NCBI GenBank assembly: GCA_965220695.1
Contig: OZ244838.1
Coordinates: forward strand, 868,001-932,000
From: UBA9620 sp965220695
GTDB taxonomy: Bacteria > Acidobacteriota > Vicinamibacteria > Vicinamibacterales > UBA8438
Direction of reading: 5' to 3'
DNA: 64,000 bases
Under the pieces are notes generated by a model, which saw only the letters and a program-made list of their open reading frames with translations, searched no databases and was not told the DNA's origin. Both the position numbers and the translations under genes were made by a program. Below, in pieces: positions 1 through 8,913 of the stretch (positions are counted from its first letter, which is position 1; each line of letters begins with the position of its first letter).

Positions 1-453
1 TGCTTCGGCTCCCAGTTCCCCCGATGACAGTCCGGCAAACTGGCCAGGAATGCCGGTGACGAACACGTAGTACCCGGGTGGCGGCTGGTTGAGCACATCG
101 AGCACCCCTTCCGGGACGGTGGCTCCACGTTCAATCTGCGCCCGAACCTGCGCCTGTCTCACCGGCAGCGCGCTTTGCCAGCGGACAACGAGTCTGGACT
201 GGCCAGCGCCGCCAAACCCTCCGCCTCCGCCGCCCGCACCACCTCCGGCGGCAACGCCCCCACGCGCCCCTTCCCTGGGGGGACGCGGAAACACGACGGT
301 GATCCGTTTCGCCCAGGGCGAGTTGGACATCATCTTCTCGACGTCCCCGTCGGACCAGTCGTTGAACGCCGTCTCCTCCCAGAATTCAGCGGCGGCCACC
401 GCGGCGCACGCCAGCAGGCAGACAACTGAGATCGCCAAGCATTTCCGGGCCAC
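1..453 (-). CDS. Secreted hypothetical protein, C-terminus cut by window edge
   Basis: The frame stays open from a GTG start at 453 to the window edge (151 codons), so the C-terminus is missing. The start is supported by an AAGGAAGG ribosome site about 6 nt upstream. Residues 1-23 form a signal peptide (hydrophobic core AISVVCLLACAAVAA). The mature part opens with an aromatic and acidic stretch (EFWEETAFNDWSD, then SPWAKRITV). A glycine-rich linker of about 20 residues follows near residue 75. I know similar N-termini from acidobacterial secreted proteins but cannot assign a function. It runs away from the MntA-HepT pair and does not share its transcript. Confidence 0.6.
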   Translation of the reverse strand, partial: MARKCLAISVVCLLACAAVAAAEFWEETAFNDWSDGDVEKMMSNSPWAKRITVVFPRPPREGARGGVAAGGGAGGGGGGFGGAGQSRLVVRWQSALPVRQAQVRAQIERGATVPEGVLDVLNQPPPGYYVFVTGIPGQFAGLSSGELGAEA

Positions 454-796
454 TCTGCACCTTCCTTTGCACGGGGTCAGCTGCACGGGATCAGCGAATG
501 CGCATGAGGTTAATCTAACACCCTTCGGCCACCGGGTGCAGTGCCAGGCCGTCCACCGCGGTGAAACAGCACCCCGTCGTTCATCCCGCGGATCCCGTAC
601 CCCAACGCCCTGCAGGCGCTGCGGCGCCGACGGAGGAAGTCATGACGCAGGCAAAGTGTCCAGCCGGGCGGGACGCGGCACACGGCGATGAACCTCCCGG
701 TCGTCCTGGTGCCTACCGACCGCGATCGTCGGTTCTGGTACACTGAACCGCCCTGGATGCAAGGAATCGCGTGGTGCACATCTGACAGGTGCTGCA
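454..796. other. Intergenic region, divergent promoters
   Basis: This gap separates the leftward secreted-protein gene from the rightward mntA gene, so it should hold both promoters. I see no convincing gene on either strand. It contains the left copy of the 23-bp direct repeat (696-718). Just after the repeat is a TGGTACACT stretch (733-741) that could serve as a -10 region for mntA; this is weak. Confidence 0.3.
696..718 (+). repeat. 23-bp direct repeat flanking mntA-hepT, left copy
   Basis: The sequence starts CCCGGTCGTCCTGG and ends CCTACCG. It matches the copy at 1746-1768 at 21 of 23 positions. The two copies sit just outside the MntA-HepT module, 79 nt before mntA and 70 nt after hepT, and their surroundings are unrelated. 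Confidence 0.6.
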
Positions 797-1339
797 ATGG
801 GTTCGCCCGAAGACGCCCGTGACGCACCGGCCGGCCGCCTTCGGGACGACCTCGCGCAACGTCTGCGGGCCGAACCGACCGTTCGTCTCGCCTACCTGTT
901 CGGGAGCCGGGCGAGCGGCGCGGCACGTCCGGACAGCGATGTCGACGTCGCGGTGCTCGTCGACGACGCCTGTGTCGCGACGCCCGCGTCGGTCAAGGAT
1001 ACGATCTGGCGGCTCATCCCGGTGATGGCCGGCGATATCCGGAGCGACCTCATCGACCTCGTGCTGCTCAACGAGGCGCCAGCTCTGCTGCGTCACCGCG
1101 TGATTCGCGACGGCATCCTGCTCACCGCGCGCACGGACGCGGAGCGGGCGCGTTTCGTGCGCCGTACGATCCGGGACTATCAGGACATCGAGCCGCGCCT
1201 GCGGGAGTTCACCCGCCGGCGGATACGGCGGCTCAAGGAAGAGCGGGACGGCGATGGTCGATACGGAGATCTTCTCGAGGCGACTCGACGCGCTCGACGA
1301 CTACGTGCGGCGTCTGCGACGCCTAGGCCGCACGAGTGA
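797..1339 (+). CDS. mntA: MntA-type nucleotidyltransferase antitoxin
   Basis: This is the antitoxin of a type VII HEPN/MNT module: a minimal nucleotidyltransferase that in characterised systems transfers AMP to a tyrosine of its HEPN toxin. The signature GSX10DXD is exact: G36-S37, ten residues, then D48-V49-D50, followed by the hydrophobic strand VAVLV. The protein has 180 residues, longer than the usual 100-140. The last 28 residues are encoded where hepT already runs in another frame (86-nt overlap), are Arg-rich and may be dispensable. An AGGTG lies 6 nt before the ATG. It is co-transcribed with hepT. Confidence 0.85.
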   Translation: MGSPEDARDAPAGRLRDDLAQRLRAEPTVRLAYLFGSRASGAARPDSDVDVAVLVDDACVATPASVKDTIWRLIPVMAGDIRSDLIDLVLLNEAPALLRHRVIRDGILLTARTDAERARFVRRTIRDYQDIEPRLREFTRRRIRRLKEERDGDGRYGDLLEATRRARRLRAASATPRPHE

Positions 1340-1676
1340 GTCCGACTACGTCTCCGATTCGAACGTCCACGACCTCGCCGCGCGCTATCTGCATCTGGCG
1401 ACGGAGGCGGCCATCGATGTCGCCAATCACTGGATCTCCGCCGCCGGTCTGCGCACACCGGAATCGAACCGCGATTCCTTCGTCGTGCTGGAACGGGCGG
1501 GCGAACTCGACCCCGCGCTGTCGAAGCGCCTGCAAGGCTGGGCCGGCTTTCGCAACGTCCTGGTGCACGACTATCTGACCCTGGACCACCGCATCGCCTA
1601 CCGGACGATTCGGCACGACCTCGGCGATCTCGACGCGTTCCGGCGCTGGGCGCTCGGCAAGCTCGACTCCGACTGA
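1254..1676 (+). CDS. hepT: HepT-like HEPN toxin
   Basis: This 140-residue helical protein is the HEPN RNase toxin partner of the preceding nucleotidyltransferase. It carries the complete RX4HXY motif: R100, H105 and Y107 in GFRNVLVHDY. R and H form the RNase centre at the dimer interface; the tyrosine is the residue AMPylated by MntA in characterised homologues, so the pair looks functional. The ATG lies inside the end of mntA, giving a long overlap that implies translational coupling. Length is normal for the family. Confidence 0.87.
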   Translation: MVDTEIFSRRLDALDDYVRRLRRLGRTSESDYVSDSNVHDLAARYLHLATEAAIDVANHWISAAGLRTPESNRDSFVVLERAGELDPALSKRLQGWAGFRNVLVHDYLTLDHRIAYRTIRHDLGDLDAFRRWALGKLDSD

Positions 1677-1745
1677 CCCTCGAGGATCTTGACCTCTCGA
1701 CGCTGATCCCGGTGTCGAGCAGATGCCGGCGCCACGGGCCGCCGC

Positions 1746-1768
1746 CCCGGTCGTTCTGGTTCCTACCG
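1746..1768 (+). repeat. 23-bp direct repeat flanking mntA-hepT, right copy
   Basis: Right-hand partner of the repeat at 696-718, differing at two positions (T for C and T for G). It lies 70 nt after the hepT stop codon. Confidence 0.6.
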
Positions 1769-1839
1769 TCAGCGAGCTGTTGGCGAAGCGCCGCGCGGGG
1801 TAGTCGGAGGATCGAGAGAACCCGCGCGCACCAGGCGGC

Positions 1840-2661
1840 TCAATGCATGGGCGCGTAGGCGGTCGCGCGTACGGTCACGCCTGGACGCGCCACGGTGACC
1901 CGCGGTACGCCGCCGCCGGCATCCGCCGCGCGGATCGACACCAGATATTGCAGACCCAGTTCGCGGCCGATGCGGGCCAGCGCGTCGCTGAATTCGTCCG
2001 AGGCGGTCACGACCTGGAAGCGGCCCCCGCTGCCGGCGGCGAGCCGCGCGAAGTTCGTCAGCGGGACATCGGTCACCGAGACACCGTAGAACAGGATGCC
2101 GTGCATCGCCAGAAACTCGGCCAGTTGCTCGAGACGGCCGCTCAGATCGGCCGCCCGCCGTCGGCCGCGCACCTGTGAGGACTGCAGGTTCGACGGGGCG
2201 ATCTCGCTGGCCTGCCCCAGCATCAGAATGACCGGTCGCGCCGCGGCGCGGGCATGGAGGTCGTCTATCGCTTCGATGATCGCCGCGTCGAGCTCGCCCT
2301 CGACACTCTGCATGTCGACGATGCTGTCGTCGTCGAGGCTGCCGATGAACACGGACAGGGCGGAGGACAGTTGGCGCTGCGTCACGGCGAGGCCTTCGAA
2401 GACGGCCACGACCTGTACGGCGGGCGGCGCCGGGTCGACCGACACGATCTCCAGCGGGTCACCCTCGACGCGCACCGTGAAATCGTCAGCCGTCAACCCG
2501 CTGACCGGTGTCCCGGCGGCATCGGTTACGGTCACCAGCAGCCTGTGGTGCACCTCCTGCGCCGCACCGAGTATGGCGATGGGTCGCGACGGCAGGGCGA
2601 TGCAGAGGACCGCGAGGCCGATCAGGACGGCAGCGCCGGCGCGCAGCGGTGAGCGGTGCAT
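1840..2661 (-). CDS. VWFA-related acidobacterial-type secreted protein
   Basis: The protein has 273 residues, with a signal peptide (about residues 1-34) and then a short beta domain (VTVTDAAGTPVSGLTADDF) typical of the acidobacterial VWFA-related family. The von Willebrand A fold follows: strands around VQVVAVFEG, PVILMLGQA and GILFYGVSV, ending with GLQYLVSIR. The first strand lacks the DXSXS metal site (it reads VFEGLAVTQ), so metal-dependent adhesion is doubtful. It should be secreted or periplasmic. It stands alone, 79 nt after the FAD dehydrogenase stop on the same strand, so co-transcription is possible. Its partner is unknown. Confidence 0.7.
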   Translation of the reverse strand: MHRSPLRAGAAVLIGLAVLCIALPSRPIAILGAAQEVHHRLLVTVTDAAGTPVSGLTADDFTVRVEGDPLEIVSVDPAPPAVQVVAVFEGLAVTQRQLSSALSVFIGSLDDDSIVDMQSVEGELDAAIIEAIDDLHARAAARPVILMLGQASEIAPSNLQSSQVRGRRRAADLSGRLEQLAEFLAMHGILFYGVSVTDVPLTNFARLAAGSGGRFQVVTASDEFSDALARIGRELGLQYLVSIRAADAGGGVPRVTVARPGVTVRATAYAPMH

Positions 2662-2740
2662 CGGATGGCCATGAAGCGGCCGGCGACGTGCCCTGGTCGA
2701 TCAGGGCGCGCGGCGGCCGCAGAGCAGCGCGTCGAACGGA

Positions 2741-5626
2741 TTATACCGGTGCGAGCTGCGACGCCAGCACTACGGCAGGATGGGTGGCGACAGCCCCCGC
2801 CAGATCGTGCACCTGGTGCCGGCAGGAGACACCGGAGGCGACGAGGATCTCGCCCGGGCCGAGCGCCCGCGCCGCCGGCAGCAGCCGGCGTTCGCCGATC
2901 TGCCGCGACAGGTCGAAGTGCTCGCGCGCATACCCGAACGAGCCGGCCATGCCGCAGCAGCCGGCATCGAGGTCGACCACCTCGGCGTCGGGCACCCGTC
3001 CGAGCAGCGCCAGGGCCGGGGCGACCAGGCCCAGCGATTTCTGATGACAGTGTCCGTGCAGCAGCAGGCGGGTCGGCCCGGGCCGGAAACGGAGCAGGTC
3101 CGGGTCGCCGCGCAGCCGGTCCTCCAACCACTCTTCGAACAGCAGACAGGCGGCCGCCACTTGACGTGCGCGGCGCTGGTCGTCGCCCCGCAACAACGCC
3201 GGCAGATCGTCGCGCAGGGCAGACAGGCAGCTCGGCTCGAGCACGACGATGCGTGTCCCGGCGGACGCCAGTGGATGCAGACGCCGGACCGTCTCGATCG
3301 CCTGCCGCCGTGCGGCGGACAGCAGCCCCTGCGAGAAGAGCGGTCGCCCGCAGCAGGCCTCCGGCCCGAGTCCGACCTCGATGCCGGCGCGGTCGCAGAG
3401 CGTCGCGGCCGCCATTCCGACCTCGGGGTGGTAGTAGTTGGTGAACGTGTCGCGGAACAGTACGACCCCGGGCGGCGGCGCCGGCGCGGGACGGTCGCGC
3501 CAGCGCGCGGCCAGGGTGCGCGAGGTCCATGCCGGCAGCGGCCGGCGGCGGTCCAGACCGAGCAGCCGTTCGTTGAGTGCGCGCACCAAGGGGTTCGACA
3601 GGCAGGGGTTGAGCCAGCGGGCGAACGGGCTGGCCCGGGCTGACAGCGCGTGTATGCCCCCGAGCAGCCGCGCGCGCAGCGGCGTGCCGTGCCGGCGCCA
3701 GTAGTCCGCCAGGAACTCGCTCTTGAAGCGGGCCATGTCGACGCCCACCGGGCACTCCGCCTTGCAGGCGCGGCACTCCAGGCACAGGTCGAGGGCGTCG
3801 AACACGCCCTTGTCGCCCAGACCGGTCTCGCCGAGGCGTCCGGTCATGGCGGACCGCAGCGCATTGGCCCGGCCGCGGGTCGAGTGGGTCTCGTCGCGGG
3901 TCGCCATGTAGGAGGGGCACATGGTGCCGTCGAGCGTCTTGCGGCAGGCGCCGACGCCGCTGCACATCTCGACCGCCCGGCCGAATCCCCCGTGTTCGGC
4001 GTAGTCGAACTGCGTGGGCGGGTCGGGTGTCCGATACCTGGATCCGTAGCGGAGATTCGACGTCAGCGGCGGTGTGTCGACGATCTTGCCGGGGTTGAAC
4101 AGACCGTCCGGGTCGAAGGTCCGCTTGACGTCGCGGAACGCGTCGTAGAGCTGCGCGCCGAACATGCGCTCCATGAAGGGGCCGCGCACCAGTCCGTCCC
4201 CATGTTCCCCCGACAGCGCGCCGCCGAACTCGAGGACGAGGTCGGCGATGTCGTTGGCGATCGCCTCGAACCGGGCGATGCCGTCGGCGGTCTTGAGATT
4301 GACCACCGGCCGCACATGCAGGCAGCCGACCGACGCGTGGGCGTAGACCCCGGTGCGGCTGCCGTGCCGCTGCACGATTGCCAGGAACCGCTCGATGTAG
4401 TCCCGCAGCCGCTCCGGTGCGACCGCCGTGTCCTCGACGAAGGAGAGACTCTTGGCGTCTCCCTTCATCGCCATCGAAAGCCCCAGCGAAGATTGCCGCA
4501 GCTTCCAGATACGGGCCTGGGCCGCCGGGGTGAGGGCGCGTGACGTGCGGGCCGCGATGCCGCGGGTCTGCAGGTCCTGCTCGATCGCCGTCAGCCGGTC
4601 TGGCAGATCGGCGGCGTCGTCGGCATACAGCTCGACGCAGAGCAGCGCGCCGGGCGTCTCACCCTGCAGCACCGCCCGGCGCAGCGCATCGAGTGCGGGA
4701 CTCTCTCGGGCGTGATCCAGGATGAAGCGATCCATCACTTCGATGGCGGACGGGTGGTGCTCGAGAATGACCGGCGTCGCGCCCAGGGCGTCGAGCAGAT
4801 CGTCGAACTCGAGCGTCAGGACCGCCTTGGCGGCCGGCAGCGGTACGAGGTTCAGCCGCGCCTCGACCAGCACCCCGAGCGTGCCTTCGGACCCGACGAC
4901 CAGCTTCGCGAGGTTGCACGGCTGATCGGGGTCGACGAACGCGTCCAGGTTGTATCCACCGACGCGGCGCAGGATGTTCGGAAACCGCCGGCCGATCTCC
5001 GCCGCATGCGCGGTCCCGAGGCGGCGGACCTCCCGATAACAGCGGCCCTCGAGCGTGTCCATCCGGCAGACCGCCTCCAGCGCGTCCGCGTGCAGCGGAC
5101 GCAGGTGCGCGATTGATCCGTCGCCCAGGGCGACGTGCAGGTCGAGCACGTGGTCAATCGTCTTGCCATACAGCACGGACCGTGCGCCGCTGGAGTTGTT
5201 GCTGACCATGCCGCCGATGGTGGCGCGGTTGGCGGTCGAGATGTCCGGCGCGAAGCGCAGCCGGTGGGGGAGCAGCCTGGCGTTCAGCTCGTCGAGCACG
5301 ATGCCCGGTTCGACCCGCGCCCAGCGCTCGTCGGCGTTCACCTCGAGGACGCGGTTGAAGTACTTGGACGTGTCGAGCTGCAGCCCGGCGCCGATCGCCT
5401 GACCGGCCTGCGAGGTGCCGCCGCCGCGCGCCGTGATCGAGACGCCGTGCCGGCGCGCGATCTCGATCGTGCGGACGACGTCCTCGCGCGAGCGGACGAT
5501 GACGACGCCGGCCGGATCGATCTGGTAGACGCTGGCGTCGGTCGAGTACAGCGCCCTGGTGAGGGCGTCGAAGCGGACGTCGCCGTCGACGGCTCCCGCC
5601 AGGTCGCGCTGCAGCGAATCGGTCAC
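2741..5626 (-). CDS. Fused FAD-linked oxidase and Fe-S (CCG) 2-hydroxyacid dehydrogenase
   Basis: At 961 residues this matches the one-chain YdiJ-like family, which fuses a GlcD-type flavoprotein to a GlpC-type iron-sulfur subunit. Residues about 30-190 are the FAD-binding domain, with TARGGGTSQAGQ and the IGGMVSNNSSGARS loop. Residues about 260-530 are the FAD-oxidase C-terminal domain, with GEHGDGLVRGP. Iron-sulfur ligands follow near 552-570 (CSGVGAC...MCPS) and 612-624 (CLECRACKAECP). Two CCG motifs lie near 755 (CCGRPLFSQG) and 888 (CCGMAGSFGY). Members oxidise D-lactate, D-2-hydroxyglutarate or glycolate and feed the quinone pool at the membrane; the substrate cannot be told here. The neighbouring aminotransferase uses glyoxylate, so glycolate is an attractive guess. 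Confidence 0.88.
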   Translation of the reverse strand: MTDSLQRDLAGAVDGDVRFDALTRALYSTDASVYQIDPAGVVIVRSREDVVRTIEIARRHGVSITARGGGTSQAGQAIGAGLQLDTSKYFNRVLEVNADERWARVEPGIVLDELNARLLPHRLRFAPDISTANRATIGGMVSNNSSGARSVLYGKTIDHVLDLHVALGDGSIAHLRPLHADALEAVCRMDTLEGRCYREVRRLGTAHAAEIGRRFPNILRRVGGYNLDAFVDPDQPCNLAKLVVGSEGTLGVLVEARLNLVPLPAAKAVLTLEFDDLLDALGATPVILEHHPSAIEVMDRFILDHARESPALDALRRAVLQGETPGALLCVELYADDAADLPDRLTAIEQDLQTRGIAARTSRALTPAAQARIWKLRQSSLGLSMAMKGDAKSLSFVEDTAVAPERLRDYIERFLAIVQRHGSRTGVYAHASVGCLHVRPVVNLKTADGIARFEAIANDIADLVLEFGGALSGEHGDGLVRGPFMERMFGAQLYDAFRDVKRTFDPDGLFNPGKIVDTPPLTSNLRYGSRYRTPDPPTQFDYAEHGGFGRAVEMCSGVGACRKTLDGTMCPSYMATRDETHSTRGRANALRSAMTGRLGETGLGDKGVFDALDLCLECRACKAECPVGVDMARFKSEFLADYWRRHGTPLRARLLGGIHALSARASPFARWLNPCLSNPLVRALNERLLGLDRRRPLPAWTSRTLAARWRDRPAPAPPPGVVLFRDTFTNYYHPEVGMAAATLCDRAGIEVGLGPEACCGRPLFSQGLLSAARRQAIETVRRLHPLASAGTRIVVLEPSCLSALRDDLPALLRGDDQRRARQVAAACLLFEEWLEDRLRGDPDLLRFRPGPTRLLLHGHCHQKSLGLVAPALALLGRVPDAEVVDLDAGCCGMAGSFGYAREHFDLSRQIGERRLLPAARALGPGEILVASGVSCRHQVHDLAGAVATHPAVVLASQLAPV

Positions 5627-5912
5627 GGTGGGGAGTATACCCTTGGGGTTCGGCCGTCACCCGCGCCGCACACCGGCGAGCCGGCGGTCGAGATTTCCGG
5701 CTCCGCCGGCGGCCCGAGGCCGCGCCTCGCCGACCTCCATCGTGCCAGGAGGGGCCTCCCGCGTAGCGGGGCTCTAAGAAACGTCGTCCAGCGAGGGGCA
5801 GCCGACCGGGGCAGAGCGGCTTTCGGCGGAGCCGCGCGGAATCGGTGATAGATTGTCGGGCGGAGCTTGCCACGGGCGGCTGACGCCGCACACCCGGGTT
5901 CAGCGAGAGATC

Positions 5913-7079
5913 ATGTCCTACCGCGCCGGCCGTCACTTCCTGCAGATTCCGGGACCGACGAACGTCCCCGATCGTGTGCTGCGGGCGATGGCCCGGCCGA
6001 CCATCGATCACCGCGGGCCGGAGTTTCAGCAGCTCGGGCGCGAGTTGCTCACGAACGTGCGGGAGGTGTTCCGCACCGCATGCCCGGTGGTGATTTTCCC
6101 CGCGTCCGGCTCGGGCGCCTGGGAGGCGGCCCTGGTCAACTGTCTCTCGGCCGGTGACCGGGTGCTGATGGTGGAGACCGGACATTTCGCCACCTTGTGG
6201 AAACGGATCGCGCTCAACCTCGGGCTCCGCGTGGACTGGGTGGAGGGCGACTGGCGGCACGGTGTCGACCCCGCCGTGGTCGAGGCGCGGCTGGCCGAAG
6301 ACCGGGCGCAGGCCATCAAGGCGGTCTGCGTGGTCCACAACGAGACTTCGACCGGTGTGGCGAGCCGGATTCCGCTGGTGCGCCGCGCGATCGACCAGGC
6401 CCGACACCCCGCGCTGTTCATCGTCGACACGATTTCGTCACTCGGGTCCATCGACTACCGCCACGACGAGTGGTCGGTCGATGTGACCGTCGGGGCGTCC
6501 CAGAAGGGGTTGATGCTGCCGCCCGGGCTCAGCTTCAACGCGGTCGGCGAGAAGGCGCTGGCCGCGCACCGGCAGGCCGGACTGCCGCGGGCGTTCTGGG
6601 ACTGGAGCGCCGTGCTGGCCGCCAACGAGAAGGGGTTCTTTCCCTATACCCCGGCGACCAACCTGCTGTACGGCTTGCAGGAGGCGCTGGCGATGCTGCG
6701 GGAAGAGGGCCTGTCCGCGGTGTTTGCCCGCCACGCACGGCACGCGGCGGCCACCCGTGCGGCCACGCGGGCGTGGGGGCTCGAGATTCTCTGCCGGAAT
6801 CCCGAGGAATACAGCGCGTCGATCACCGCGGTCCTGACGCCCGACGGCCACGACGCGGATCGACTGCGCGCGACGGTGCTCGACCGTTTCGATCTGTCGC
6901 TCGGGGTCGGGCTGGCGAAGCTGGCGGGGAAGGTGTTTCGGATCGGGCATCTCGGCGATCTCAATGACCTGAGCCTGCTCGGCACGCTGGGCGGCGTGGA
7001 GATGGGGCTGGCGCGGGCCGGAATTCCGCACCAGCCGTGCGGAGTGCAGGCGGCGATGAAGCTGCTGACCGACGCCTGA
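5913..7079 (+). CDS. Serine/alanine-glyoxylate aminotransferase
   Basis: This 388-residue fold-type I PLP enzyme belongs to the AGXT/SgaA group, which moves an amino group from serine or alanine to glyoxylate. It opens with the diagnostic QIPGPTNVPDRVL and DHRGPEF. The cofactor region includes VVHNETSTGV, the aspartate of LFIVDTISSLGS and the Schiff-base lysine in GASQKGLMLPPG. The C-terminus GKVFRIGHLGDLN is typical. ATG 5913 is preferred over an in-frame TTG 60 nt upstream because homologues begin here and a GAGAG precedes it. It is divergent from the hydroxyacid dehydrogenase, with a 286-nt shared upstream region in which I see only GC-rich inverted repeats. Together the two could process glycolate and glyoxylate. 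Confidence 0.88.
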   Translation: MSYRAGRHFLQIPGPTNVPDRVLRAMARPTIDHRGPEFQQLGRELLTNVREVFRTACPVVIFPASGSGAWEAALVNCLSAGDRVLMVETGHFATLWKRIALNLGLRVDWVEGDWRHGVDPAVVEARLAEDRAQAIKAVCVVHNETSTGVASRIPLVRRAIDQARHPALFIVDTISSLGSIDYRHDEWSVDVTVGASQKGLMLPPGLSFNAVGEKALAAHRQAGLPRAFWDWSAVLAANEKGFFPYTPATNLLYGLQEALAMLREEGLSAVFARHARHAAATRAATRAWGLEILCRNPEEYSASITAVLTPDGHDADRLRATVLDRFDLSLGVGLAKLAGKVFRIGHLGDLNDLSLLGTLGGVEMGLARAGIPHQPCGVQAAMKLLTDA

Positions 7080-7161
7080 TGTCGGAGAGACCAGGAGTCT
7101 GCTGCCAGCGCCCGCGGGACCGCGGACGCCGGCCGCGGGTTGGACACGCAAGGAGATGACG

Positions 7162-8895
7162 ATGGCACGACGAACGCTCGGGCGGGTGGTGACGACACTG
7201 GCCGCGGCGGCGGTGGCGGGAACGGTGATGAGTTCGCCGGCGGCGGCGCAGACGCCGGTCGCCGACTATACGCCGGTGACGGACGAGCGGCTGCGGTCGC
7301 CGGACGCGGACGACTGGCTGATGTACCGGCGCACCTACGACAGTTGGGGATACAGTCCGCTGGAGCAGATCACCACGGACAACGTGTCCCGTCTGGTGCC
7401 GGTCTGGTCGATGTCTACCGGGGTGGTGTCTGGTCATCAGTCGCCGCCGATGGTCAACGACGGCATCATGTTCGTCACGACGCCGGAAGACCAGGTGCTG
7501 GCGATCGACGCCCGGGGCGGGGAGCTGCTCTGGCGTTACCGGCGCCAGCTTCCCGAGGACACGCTGCGGGCGCACTGGACCAATCGCGGCGTCGGGTTGT
7601 ACGGCGACAAGGTCTTCGTCACGACCCATGACGCCGTCGTGGTCGCGCTCGACGCGCGCACGGGCGAGGTCGTCTGGGAATCTTCCGTCGCCGACTACCG
7701 GAGCGGGTACTACATGACCATGGCGCCGCTCGTCGCGAACGGCAAGGTGCTGGTCGGCGCGTCGGGCGGCGAGCGCGGTATCCGGGGGTTCGTCGCGGCC
7801 TACGATCCCGACAGCGGACAGGAGGTCTGGCGGTCGCACACGGTGCCCGGTCCCGGCGAGCCCGGCAACGAGACGTGGCCCGGCGAGACCTGGCGCACCG
7901 GCGGCGCGTCGATCTGGATCACCGGGTCGTTCGACCCGGAGTTGAACCTGACCTACTGGGGCACCGGGAATCCGGGGCCGTGGATCGGCGACCAGCGCCC
8001 CGGCGACAACCTGTATACGAACTCCGTGGTCGCCTTCGACGCCGACACCGGCGACCTGAAGGCGTATCACCAGTATCACCACAACGGCTCGTGGGACTGG
8101 GACGAGGTCTCGGCGCCGCTGCTGATCGACGTGCCGCGGGCGGGGCGCACCGTCAAGGCGCTGGTCCACCCGGCGCGCAACGGCTATCTGTGGCTGCTCG
8201 AGCGCGAGGCGAACGCCATCAACTTCGTCGACGCGCAGCCCTACGTCGATCAGAACGTGTTCCGGTCGATCGACCCGCAGACGGGACGTCCCGAGTACGA
8301 CGAGGAGCGCAAGCCGGGCACCAACAAGCCGGCGACCTTCTGTCCGTCGTTGTGGGGCGGCAAGGACTGGCCGCCGGCCGCCTACAGCCCGCAGACGGGA
8401 TATCTCTACATCCCGGCCAATGAGAATCTCTGCACGACGATGGTGGGGCGCGAGGTCGAATACCGGCCGGGCGCCGGATACACGGGTGCGACGTCACAGG
8501 TCTTCGTGGTCGACGGCGCCGACCACCTGGGCGAGCTGCAGGCGTGGGATCTCTCGACGGGTGAACAGGTGTGGACCCACGAGTTCGCCGAGTCGCAGAA
8601 CTGGGGCCCGGTTCTGACCACCGGCGGCGGTCTGGTCTTCGCAGGGGGTACCCACGACCGCTATTTCAGGGCGTTCGATGCGCGCACGGGTGACGTGTTG
8701 TGGGAACAGCGCACGAACTCGGGCGTCACCGGGGTGCCATCCTCCTATGCGATCGACGGGGTGCAGTACATCGCGGTGCAGTCTGGCTGGGGCGTCGACG
8801 CGCAGGGCATGCAGCGCGCGGTCAACGCGCATCTCGAACGCGACATCCAGGTGCCGCAGGGCGGCGTCATCTGGGTCTTCGCGCTGCGGCAGTGA
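7162..8895 (+). CDS. PQQ-dependent alcohol dehydrogenase (quinoprotein)
   Basis: This 577-residue periplasmic eight-bladed propeller has a signal peptide ending near AAAQ (residue 30). Metal and active-site positions are visible: E204 in GASGGERGIRG, N270 in YWGTGNPGPW, and D312 with D314 in SWDWDE. The D-x-D arrangement is that of lanthanide-using XoxF/ExaF-like enzymes. The adjacent Cys-Cys pair that normally precedes the VNRG segment is absent: the corresponding place reads AHWTNRG. ATG 7162 is chosen over 7156 because AGGAG lies 6 nt before it. No cytochrome gene is adjacent on this strand; the convergent haem-bearing protein may be the partner. The alcohol substrate is unknown. Confidence 0.88.
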   Translation: MARRTLGRVVTTLAAAAVAGTVMSSPAAAQTPVADYTPVTDERLRSPDADDWLMYRRTYDSWGYSPLEQITTDNVSRLVPVWSMSTGVVSGHQSPPMVNDGIMFVTTPEDQVLAIDARGGELLWRYRRQLPEDTLRAHWTNRGVGLYGDKVFVTTHDAVVVALDARTGEVVWESSVADYRSGYYMTMAPLVANGKVLVGASGGERGIRGFVAAYDPDSGQEVWRSHTVPGPGEPGNETWPGETWRTGGASIWITGSFDPELNLTYWGTGNPGPWIGDQRPGDNLYTNSVVAFDADTGDLKAYHQYHHNGSWDWDEVSAPLLIDVPRAGRTVKALVHPARNGYLWLLEREANAINFVDAQPYVDQNVFRSIDPQTGRPEYDEERKPGTNKPATFCPSLWGGKDWPPAAYSPQTGYLYIPANENLCTTMVGREVEYRPGAGYTGATSQVFVVDGADHLGELQAWDLSTGEQVWTHEFAESQNWGPVLTTGGGLVFAGGTHDRYFRAFDARTGDVLWEQRTNSGVTGVPSSYAIDGVQYIAVQSGWGVDAQGMQRAVNAHLERDIQVPQGGVIWVFALRQ

Positions 8896-8913
8896 GCGCC
8901 GCGCGCGGGCCCT

